Of a stretch of DNA of 64,000 nucleotides, positions 55,450-64,000 are shown one piece after another; position 1 is the stretch's first letter, and every line of letters begins with the position of its first letter. The stretch covers positions 248,001 to 312,000 of the forward strand of contig OZ017759.1 of assembly GCA_963969365.1 (NCBI GenBank). Direction: 5' to 3'. A program made the translations under genes and the position numbers. A model generated the notes under the pieces. That model did no database searches and had not been told where the DNA came from. It was given only the letters and a program-made list of their open reading frames with translations. Origin of the DNA: Asterochloris sp. CNOR1 (taxonomy: Eukaryota; Chlorophyta; Trebouxiophyceae; Trebouxiales; Trebouxiaceae).

Positions 55450-56137
55450 ATGGCAGACCTCTCAAGCCTTGAAGCACGAGCGGATGATGCAGAAAGGCGA
55501 CTGGCAGCACTAGAGATTGCAGCTAAAGGCTCAGGTGAGCCCTGCAAGCTGCTTACACTCCTGGTGCTTAAGGTTGCAGTGCAAAGCTTACGAGCCCCTG
55601 TTGCCCTTACAGGCAGCAATCCAGCAGCCAGCAGAGCAAAGGCAGCCCCACAGGGTCTCCAGCAGCAGCTGCAGCGACTCCATCAGACGCTGCTTAGTGC
55701 CAAGAAGGAGCAGCTGCGCATAGAAAAGGAGCTGGCAGAGGTGTGCGATGCCTTTGGGTGGCTGCCAGGCTGAGATGCAGTTCTGCTGCAGTAAGGGCTG
55801 CGTCAGATGCTGGCGCTGCTTGCGGCATGCAGGCAGGCTGATAGGCTCTCTGCCACAAAACCCATTCCCTTCGGTGATGGTCAGGCCCCAGCAAAAGAGG
55901 ATCTTGGGTTGACTAGGAGTGCTAATTCAGAGTTCAAGGACACATCTGAAACACTTCTAAGCCATTGTAATTGCACTGCAGGCTAATGCTGCTGTTGAAA
56001 AGCGGGACTACCGAATAAAGTTCTTACAGCGCACTGTTCGGGAAGAGGAGTCCAAGTTGGTGGAGGCCCTTCAAGCCACCCCTGACCAGCTTGCAAAGCT
56101 GCGCGAGCAGCATGCTCACAGGCTGCAGTCTGCATGA
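55450..56137 (+). CDS. small coiled-coil protein, 122 aa
   Basis: Three exons join in phase: 55,450-55,534, 55,613-55,740 and 55,982-56,137. It starts MADLSSLEARADDAERRLAA. The rest is almost entirely helical and charged: LQQQLQRLHQTLLSAKKEQ, RIEKELAE, then NAAVEKRDYRIKFLQRTVRE and LREQHAHRLQSA before TGA. The KRDYRIKFLQRTV segment resembles the (N/R)YRIxHLxRxL segment seen in many small eukaryotic coiled-coil proteins. I do not recognise the family with certainty. It is probably a structural or adaptor protein working through helix pairing. Exon phases and splice sites are clean, so I regard it as a real gene. Confidence 0.82.
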
Positions 56138-56639
56138 AGGCATCTGGCAACAGCGCACTGTGGCTTGGTTGGATTCGTGGTTTGAGCTGTACTGATCAGA
56201 GCTTGACGACGTTTTGCAGAGGTCTGCTCAGGTTCCGTCATGGGTCCTGGCCCAATCAGATGCTGAACCTGTGATCTGACTGGCAGACAGGAGTACTGCC
56301 ATGTGCAGTTGGTGTCTTCCTCACTGAACTTCAGCAAAGCCTTCAAATGAACGCCCAGCAGCTGCTGACCCAGTGAGTCTAGCACACTTCCAGCTTCATG
56401 AATTGTGCTATGATGTGTCAAGCAAGTCCTGAGCCTTCTTCAGCATTAATTTCACAAGTGAGGCAAGTCATCATATAAGTGGGACAGCAAGCACTAAGAG
56501 GGAAAACGTTGGCAGTGATGAAGGGTGACTACTGTGATTAGTCGGGCTCAAAACATAAGTTTGGTAGCAGGCAAAGTACAAGGTGAAAAAGCCTCGATCG
56601 ATACTCTTCTCGGTGCAGCGTCTGCTGAGCTGTTGAAAG
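56138..56639. other. intergenic stretch between convergent genes
   Basis: 3' flanks of the coiled-coil gene (plus) and the gene ending at 56,640 (minus). Nothing further is recognised. Confidence 0.4.
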
Positions 56640-58953
56640 CTAGTGGGGCAGGTTACTGATGGCAGCATCCAATTGGTTGAGCCTCTGCAGCAGCATCTTG
56701 CGCTCTGCCTGCAGCTGGCTGAGCTTGGGCGCAGTTGAGAAGCCGGCGCTGGGCAGCGTCTGGGTGAAGCTGTCAATGAAGTGCGGTCTTGCACCTGCAG
56801 CAGGGCAGTATGTATCGTGAGCAGGTGTTCATCACCAAGCCACATCGTGAGCAAGCCTTTGCTGCCCTGCAGACAGTCCAGTCCCATGCAGCCCAGCCAG
56901 CACCACAACCACTGCCTTGAGGCGAGAGCCCCTGCACAGGCCCGCCTGCTGCTGGCATCGACCCCAGAGCCAGAAGGGACAAGTCTTACAAGCACGACCC
57001 GCCACGAGCTCTCCGGGTGACAACCCTGATTGCAGCCTCACCTCTCACTGCGGGAATGCGCTCGCTGCTGCCGCTGCTACTCCGCGGGGACGCCAGCGCA
57101 GGCTTCCTTGCCTCCTCCAGCTGGGGCTTGGCAGCTGACAGTGCAGCCTTCTTGCCTGCCCTCAGGGGTGCCGCCCTGGGGGGGTGGCTGAGGGCAAACT
57201 GCCTGTCCTCCTCAAAGAGGTCTGCCACCTGCCGAAGGACGGCACTGTGAGACTTGAACACCGCTGGCGGCCTCGAAACGAGCTCTTGCGCAGGGCTCGT
57301 GTTCCTGGAGGCTGCCCTGTGCAGCTGCTGGTGCGCGACACCGGAGGTGAAGTTCCCAGACTGGGAGCGGCCACGTGTGCTTGTCTGCTGTGCAGTCAAG
57401 GCCTCAAAGGGGATTGCGGCGTGCCACGAGGTCAGGCTGGCGGCAGCTCTCAGCGCCGTGGCAGCAGGGGCTGCTGCTGGCGCTGCCACCAAGAGCTGCC
57501 TGCTGAGCGGGGCGGCTCTGGGCTCTGCGACCTGCACTGCCTGTTCAGCGGCAGCATCGGGTGCGTCTGCTGACTGCTCAGCTGCAGGTTCGCTCCTGGG
57601 CGCCTCCACACAACAGCTTGAGCTGTGAGAAGGCGTGGCTGCTTCTGCTGCAGGCAGACCTGAGCTGGGCAGCGGCATCTCAGCCTGCAGCAGCACACAG
57701 CATGGCTCAGAACTGAGGGGGAGGCTCATCAGGGCACTGGGCTGCATGCAGATCAGTGTGGCTGCCGCACAGATAGCCACTGCAGCACCCAAGGCATACC
57801 CTTAGCAACCATGGAAGGTGCACACATCACACAGTGCTCAGGCGAAGGCAAGCAGCGGAGGACGATATTGCTCACCTCCTCACACTGCAGCACCAGCAGT
57901 CTGTTGGGTATCTGCTGCACTTGCGCCTGCTCCCAGAGCCAGTGCGGGATGCTGGGCTCTGGCCCTGGCACCTCTGTTGCAGCAGTGCCAGCCGCCTGCT
58001 GCTTGGCCGCACCGTTGACTGCTGCTGCATGCATCAGCTTGGCTGTCGTCTGGAGCTCGTCTCTGCAGGAAGACATGGGAATCTTGGTAAAATCTCCAAA
58101 CAGCCACCCTGCCTCTGACCTCATCTGCAGTCAATCATTTTCTAAAGGCACGTAGACTGGAAAGTTGATGCTGATGGGAGGGCGAATCTTCCGAATCCTG
58201 GAATTCTGATACAAAGTGGCACCAGGTCAGCCCAACCATGTACGTCTGAGAGGTTGGAGCCTAGCTGTCAGCATGCATGTCCTTGGAGCTCAGGAGCGGT
58301 GCATGTAGCTGCCGCAGGCATGGCTGACATCAGCAGCATCGAATTAGGCCCTGTCAGCAGAAGCAGGGAGAAAGCAGGCAGGGGCGCACCTGATGGCGCT
58401 CTGCAGCGCAAAGCTGGGGCGGTACACGTGCTTGCCTGCCAGGCCAGCGAATGCTGCTGGTGCAGCCGCGATGCAGCGGCACAGCTGGCGCACGGGGCAA
58501 TTGTCTGCCAGCGTCGTGCTCCGTTGGGGGCAGCTGATGCTGTGCAGGCCCTGGCACTTGCTACGGAGGGGGTGGAGGGTGGCCCCACACCGCTCAGCAT
58601 CACTGCAGTAGCCACAGGTCCAGGGCTTGAGGGGGAAAAAGGGCATCATCCAACATGGCAGGATATGCGACACAAAGGCTGGCGCGCAATGATCTTGCGC
58701 TGTACCTGCTGGAATCATCAGCGTGTGCTCACCTTGTGGTCTGCTGCTGCTGCTGTAAAAGGAGGTGGTCCTTGCAGCACCCGGATGCGCTGAGGCCATA
58801 GAGCTTGCCGGCAGCGCGGTTGAGTCTAGCCAACATGCAGCCTGCAACCCAGAGGTCAGGAGTGAGTGCCTGGGTGCGCAATCATGGAACATGGGCATGG
58901 CTTCTGCAAGCTGCTCTGGAGCACGAGAAGCAGGACTCACCCGCAGCGTGCAT
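56640..58953 (-). CDS. unidentified protein rich in Ala, Pro and Ser, with a C-terminal helix
   Basis: Five or six exons join in phase. ATG at 58,953 (MHAAGC, then MLARLNRAAGKLYGLSASG), then an exon from about 58,608 (Cys-rich, ending VYRPSFALQSAIR). An exon from about 58,069 follows (DELQTTAKLMHAA; IPHWLWEQAQVQQIPNR). A long exon, about 57,686-57,043, reads EAPRSEPAAEQS, AVLRQVADLFEEDRQFA and SPRSSSGSSERIPAVR. The last exon, about 56,797-56,640, reads RPHFIDSFTQTLPSAG and LSQLQAERKMLLQRLNQLD, ending in TAG. No known domain was recognised. The middle is low complexity and the end is a short coiled coil. The first exon could be longer: sequence to 59,100 is open in a different frame (DADRPVLGTICELLHNVLS) that I could not join. 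It follows DCAF12 on the same strand with 376 bp between. Confidence 0.65.
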
Positions 58954-59329
58954 GGTGCCCTCCAGGACGCCCTCCGATCAGCAATTGGCCAGATGTAGTC
59001 CTCGGTTTTTGGTTGATGGGCTGAGTGGCCGCCCCTAGTGCTCAAGACGTTGTGCAGGAGTTCGCAGATTGTGCCCAGCACAGGCCGGTCCGCATCTAGC
59101 GTTCTGATCTCAGCATGCTGTCACGTGAATCTGGATGCTGCCCCACTGTGGAGCGTAGTTATTTTCAATTGACATTATAAGAAACTTTCACCCTGTAGCA
59201 AACATCTCACATTGGATCCACGCAGGGAGATGGCTTGTCAGCTGACCTCAGACTGAGGCACAGTGGGTATTTGATGATCGATGGACTGTTGGGACCACAC
59301 AGCATGGGCGGAAAGAGCCTGCTGTCCCA

Positions 59330-62300
59330 TCAATGCCACAGGGCAGCATAGTTGCCGCGAAGGCCATAGGCCAGCGGCCCCCCGCACATGAAGATGCGCG
59401 TCCCCGAGGGGTCCCAGGCGTGGGCATAGCAGGCGGTCAGAATGCGCTGACCAAAGAAGTGCAACCTGCACCACAGACCGCAGTGCTCAGCAACAGCCCC
59501 GCTGGCCCCTGGAGCCATAGCCCTGCATCTCTACGGGGCCCAGATGTCTGCAGAATGCAGCCGGCTCCTTGCACCATGAGGTGTAGCTTTGTCACTTCAG
59601 CGAGCTGACCTGTACACGTCATTCATTTCCAGATGACCCTGGCTCATCGCAAGCCAGTGCCGGACTTCATCAGGGTCAGCACCCCCTGCAGTCCAATTGT
59701 GACGGGTCCAGTCGTCAATGAACCACCTGCCATCAGCAGGGTAGCCATTGGAGTGGCCACCCTCTGATTCGCTGTCGGAGGGCTCCAGCTCTGAATCTGA
59801 ATCTTGTGCGAGGGCTTGCAGCGCCCGCCCGTCCCTGCAGCAGAGGGGTGCAGCGCACCTAGGCAAGCAGCTCTGCACCCGACTAGGTCTGACGGGCATT
59901 CTCCACGGCACAACCTGCCTGACTCGGGAAGTGCTGCAGGGCCTTAGATTGCTGGCCTGGGCAGCTATGCAGCTGCAGACCCTGTTTCATGTCCCCAGCA
60001 GAGATGCAGGCAGCATGCCTCCCTCTTGGACTGGAGCCTGCTGCAAAATCCCCACTTGCAACTGGCTGCAGCCCACCCAGCGCTGCCAGACATCTGCTTG
60101 TGCCAGGGACAGGCCCCAACTCAGGCAGCAGGCCTGCCCGCCACTGCCAGGACAGCGCCGGCCTGTGGTGTGCATCGTAGACACTGCCAGACATCGTGAG
60201 CAGGACTTGCCTGGTGGTGGCCCCTCCCTCAGCAGGGGGCCCCAACTGCGCCACCAACCCTGCCGCACGCAGTGCAGCCACGGCCTGTGGGTAGAACCCT
60301 GGCCGCTCTGTGGACAGCCACAGGGCTTGCTCACGCGCTCTGTCCCTGCCTGCACCGCAGTGGGCACTGGGTTAGTCTGTCAGCAGACGTTGCTGCAGAG
60401 CAACACTGGCCTCCTAAGCGAGGCAGGCCTGTGCTCCAGACAGGCCCATGTTGCAAGTGACAATGATTCAGCAGAGTCCACCACGCTCTGCTGGATGCTG
60501 AGGCGAGGTGTGTCCTCTGCAGTCAACCTGGGCCCCTGGGCGAGCCCCACTGCACTGCTGCGGCATGCCAGCATGCAGGAGGCCGTGCCGTCACCTGTGT
60601 CGGCGGCCTGCTGGGCCACCGCGCGCAGCAAGCTGAGGACCATCTCGCTGTTGGGGCCCCCCAGGGCGAGGCGCGCGTCTTGCAGGGCAGCAGGGTCCAT
60701 CTGCTGGGGCAGGTGCCCCTCGGCCTGCACAGACACAAAAGTACAGTTGCCGGTGGGGAGGAGCATCTGATCTGGTCACTCCTGCAGGCTCTCAGGCATA
60801 CAGTGAGGCCTCCAGCCTCTTCGGGCCTGACCACTGGCTCAAGAGCCTGGGCAAGCGTGTGCAAGGGCCACCTGCATGTCGCCCAGTGGGGCAGCAGGCC
60901 CTTGACTCGCGGACAAGCAGGCCTCTGCACATGGGCTGAAAGGGCGGGACACTGCGGCGGCACGCTGCACAGCCCATTCCACCCACTGCCAATGACTCAG
61001 CCTGCACATGTGCAGGCGCAGCTCTTTCCACACTGCACAAGGGCCAGGTGCAACCACAGAGGGGTGGGTTGCCTTGCTGAGGACCAGCCAGAGCCAAGCT
61101 GCACTTGACTGTCACAAGCTCTGGGGCTGTTGCACTGGGGGATGCAAGGCAACGTCCTCCCTAGCATTGCAGATAACTCTCGCACACAGCAGGCAAACAC
61201 CCCTGACGCCCTGGCAAGATCAAACCAGACGACATCTGAACAAGCAGACTTGCCTGAAGCGCAGTGATGGCCTCATCAGCTTGCGAGACACTGTAGTTGT
61301 CGACCTGGGTCTGTATGGGGCGGGGCTTGGGGCCATCTACCGCCAGCCAGGCCCGCATCCTCAGGTCCAGAAAGGACAGCGCACTCATGCTGCTGCCAGC
61401 AGACAGGAGGTGGCCATGCAGCTGCAGGGAGCGCACACCCTGCAGAGGTGGCCCAGAGAGGGAGACTCAGCAAGTGTACCACAGGCGCAGTTGAGACTGC
61501 TGGCACTTGAGCTGCATGGCTCACGCTCCTGCTGCCAGCTGACAGGAAATGATGCCCATGCAGCTGCAGGGGTTGGCGCCCTGTAGGGGCGACACACAGG
61601 TACCTTGGGTGCTTGGGCCTACAGGTGGCTGGCAGCTACAAGATGCAGCCCAGGCAACAGGAGGTCCCCATGCAAAAGCGTTCCGCAGGCGCAGCCAGGG
61701 GAGCCTTAGCAGGGCAGCTCAGGCGCAGATGAGACCTCAGACAGCCAAGCTGCATGACAGCATGCACTGCTAGGACGCCCAGCAGCCGCAGGGAGCCCAT
61801 GCCCTGCAGGGGTGGGCTGCAGCGTCTCAGGAACATGCATGCTTGGGCCTCTGGATCTGAAGCAGCATTTCCCAATGCGTGGGGTCATTTCCTGGCAGCT
61901 GCACGACGCAGACAGCCTGCAGGTTCGAGGCACAGCAGCTGAGCTTCAGCAGCCTCATGTAGCTGCAATGCACATCGGAAGCAGCTGGCTGCCAGATTCC
62001 CAGCATGTCCTGGGCTTCCCAAGAAGCGGCGATTGCTCCCCACCTCACACAAGGAGCAGAGGGCTGCTCCACTGCCGAGCTATCTGGCAGAGACACCAAC
62101 TGCTTGGTGCTCCACAAGCAACTGGAGGCCTGCTCACCTCCCGAGCTTTCTGGCCCTCTACCACAGAGACAACGTCACAGCACCGTGGGTCCAGCAGAGC
62201 CACGTGGCACTGTGAGCCCACAGCCACCATGTCAGGCCTCATGGCCATCGCCACAAGCTCCTTGTTCTGCTGAAGCTGCACCTGAACAGATGCACACATG

Positions 62301-64000
62301 GGCACTTGGGTTGGTGGTGTCATGACCTGTTCTGTGCCAGCGGTCTGCTGCAGCTGCTCCAGATTCACAGATACGCAGGACCTTTCATTTGGGTAGCATG
62401 CGGCTGCAAGGATCAGGAACGCAGACAGACACAGAAACACTCAACACACACTGTGAAGCCCTGTTCCACTCCAACGGGCTGGTGATCCTGATTAACGCTC
62501 AGATTATTCAAAGCGCTGTCAGATCACCAATCTCCAAGTTTCCCTGATCTGTGCCTTCGAATCTCAGACATGCTGAAACCCACAGCGCAGTGCTTTGTGA
62601 TGCAGACGCAGCAGAGTCATGAGGGGCAGCGTGAGCACCTGTGACGCCCCTTGGGGCACGTATGAGTACAGGCAGATGTTGTCTGGCCCCAAGCTCACCT
62701 CCTGAACCAGCTCCAGCTCTGCATCCCACAGCCGGACAGTTCCGTCAGCGTCCAGGCTGGCTATGCGCCCCAGGTCATCATTCCACTTCACGTCCCGCAC
62801 CCTGCCCTGCATCGCCCATGACACTGTCGAGGACACAGGCAGCACAGGCCTCAGGCCTGGGGCCTACAGCATGAGGCCATGCTGCCGGACTTACAAGCAG
62901 TACCCTTCCAGCATTGCCAGTTGCCGGCTGCCTGGCGAGCAGATGCTGCGAGGCTGAGCAGGCACTGCCTGCCACGCCCTCCTGGCTGAGCGGCGAGATT
63001 GTTGGCAGCTGGCCTCAGCCAGGAGGACGATGGCAGGCAGTGCCTGCTCAGCCTCGCAGCATCCGCTCTGCCAGACAGCCGGCATCACAGGCGTGCACCG
63101 CCGTCTCCATCTCTGTGAGCACACAGCTTGCCCCGCACAAGGGCTGCCTGCCAATGCTCAGCCTGCCACGGGCATCATGAGTGCACCAAGGAAGTCCTCA
63201 ACTCTTGCGCTGGGTCCAGTTTGCGTCAAGCAACAGCCCGTAGCACCAATGTTATGATGGCACACCTGGAGGTCAGCAGCACACTTCAGGCATGGACGCC
63301 AAAGCAGCAATGCTGCAGCAGCCCTCAAGCTTTCACAGCCACCTGCCATGCTGTGCACGCACCTCTTCACGAGCAGCAGCACGCCGCGATCGCTGAGCAG
63401 CGTTGCGGTTGCGTCCCAAGCCACTGCCGTCCGCTGACCACAGCTTGATATAGCCGTCTCGCGAGCCTGGAAAGCAGCCAAGGTCACAGCCTCGCAGCTC
63501 AGCCCGGCAGAGGCACTGTCACTAGAGAATCAGGCCAGGTCACACCCAGAAAAGGGACTTTATCTTCGCTCAGGTCCCATGGCAGGCCAGGCCCCTCTTG
63601 GGACTCTCAGGGCTCAACCTGGCTTTGTGGGTGCCTCCAACCCCTCCAGATCCATGAGTCTGTGTGCATTGTGATATGAGCAGCAAGCGCTGTGCTGTCC
63701 AGCCAGCTGTAGGCTGCCAAGCACGCCTGTGATACGTCAACGCGGCCCACCTGTGACAACGTGCCGGTCTGTGAGCCAGGAGACGCCAAAGATCCAATCC
63801 TTATGACCCTGCAGGCACAGGTCTGTTGTTGGGCAGCTCTCTGCGGCAGTGAACTGGAACATGGTTGTAGGGAGGCTCCTTTCATTTTCATCAGGCACAA
63901 CAACAGAAGCTGCACAGAGCAGTACACAGCGCCGCAGGCATCCTCGGCCAAACAGTGTAGCTTTACAACATCATCACCACCAGCTGTGTCAACGCCCACA
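59330..64000 (-). CDS. DCAF12: DCAF12-like WD40 protein (CUL4-DDB1 substrate receptor), 5' end outside the window
   Basis: WD40-type exons run leftwards from the right edge. NERSLPTTMFQFTAAES and HKDWIFGVSWLTDRHVVTG are at 63,870-63,770. GSRDGYIKLWSADG is at 63,460. RVRDVKWNDDLGRIASLDAD and GTVRLWDAELEL are at 62,800. QNKELVAMAMRPDMVAVGSQ and CHVALLDPR are at 62,270. LQLHGHLLSAGSSMSALSFL and DLRMRAWL are at 61,430. MSGSVYDAHHRPALSW is near 60,200. An acidic segment (DSDSELEPSDSESEGG) comes next, and the end reads LTACYAHAWDPSGTRIFMC, GGPLAYGLRGNYAALWH. The last exons are 59,834-59,610 and 59,465-59,330. The YA..W.PSGT..F..GGPL..GL.GNYA.LW ending is specific for DCAF12. The human protein recognises C-terminal degrons for CUL4-DDB1 ubiquitin ligase. 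The acidic DDW-containing insertion before the end also occurs in other members. Some internal exon borders were not fixed. Confidence 0.9.
61380..61900 (-). repeat. copies of a DCAF12 exon start with acceptor
   Basis: The true exon starts at 61,439 (tgcag|ggtgtgcgctccctgcag, then ctgcatggccacc). Copies start at 61,580 (tacag|ggcgccaacccctgcagc) and 61,803 (tgcag|ggcatgggctccctgcgg), spacing 141 and 223 bp. The sequence ctgcatg(g)(g)catcatttcctgtc inside the first copy also matches the exon. Confidence 0.7.
62922..63084. repeat. long inverted repeat (68-bp arms, 23-nt loop) in a DCAF12 intron
   Basis: The left arm 62,922-62,990 and right arm 63,014-63,084 are inverted copies with only a few mismatches and one or two small gaps. 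The core gatgctgcgaggctgagcag continues through gcactgcctgcca without a mismatch. RNA from either strand would fold into a long, nearly perfect hairpin. It lies between two DCAF12 exons and holds no exon. Confidence 0.92.

Noticed and set aside
59748-60770. 340-codon plus-strand open frame across the DCAF12 gene
   Set aside because: It lies antisense to clear DCAF12 exons and has biased Cys/Arg/Ser composition with no domain. It is the shadow of GC-rich coding sequence.
1-64000. Retrovirus-like, LTR or virus-derived elements
   Set aside because: No reverse transcriptase, integrase, capsid or long terminal repeat pattern was recognised on either strand. Only short repeats of unknown class were found.

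Overview
The window looks like nuclear DNA of a green alga, most likely a chlorophyte (a trebouxiophyte or relative). Every recognisable gene is split into many exons by GT-AG introns (two use GC-AG), usually with a tgcag acceptor. The bifunctional aspartokinase-homoserine dehydrogenase has the plant and green-algal architecture. Several genes have a TGTAA, the chlorophyte-type poly(A) element, about 100-250 nt past the stop. No organellar, viral or bacterial gene block was recognised. Joining exons by translation and splice phase gave complete models for seven genes: AK-HSDH, SDR, EMC6, YIP1, a rolling-stone-like membrane protein, a YccF-domain protein and a fasciclin. Two small or unknown genes (coiled coil, Pro/Ala/Ser-rich) also have consistent models. 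SKI2 and DCAF12 are clear, but their exon edges are only partly resolved.

Layout. Bases 1-11,100 hold broken or unresolved genes: a minus-strand F-box/leucine-rich gene with an in-frame stop, a Gln-rich coding region that may read into it, a 102-bp tandem repeat array, a hairpin plus dispersed repeat, and the 3' part of an HCF101-like gene with a stop and a frameshift. At 11,694-14,268 (-) lies a secreted fasciclin-domain protein. At 16,677-17,936 (+) is YIP1. At 18,074-25,464 (-) is an 876-residue rolling-stone-like membrane protein, and at 25,718-26,915 (-) a YccF-domain membrane protein. AK-HSDH (27,040-35,310, +) starts only 124 bp from the YccF start, head to head. A short-chain dehydrogenase follows at 35,478-36,791 (-). 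A tRNA gene with an enlarged T-loop lies at 37,462-37,554. EMC6 (38,779-39,277, +) ends 69 bp from the end of SKI2 (39,347-about 55,191, -). A small coiled-coil gene (55,450-56,137, +), an unknown Pro/Ala/Ser-rich gene (56,640-58,953, -) and DCAF12 (59,330 to beyond the right edge, -) complete the window.

The genes are housekeeping genes and do not form one pathway: amino-acid synthesis (AK-HSDH), secretory-pathway membrane biology (YIP1, EMC6, fasciclin), cytoplasmic RNA decay (SKI2) and ubiquitin targeting (DCAF12, F-box).

The most unusual signal cuts across the genes. At about ten exon-intron borders, the exon edge together with its splice site and some adjoining intron is repeated once to three times inside the neighbouring intron, in decayed form and mostly at 65-165 bp spacing. 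These copies look like decoy splice sites left by local tandem duplication. They bear on how introns grow or are gained in this lineage. The enlarged T-loop of the tRNA gene is the second most interesting feature.
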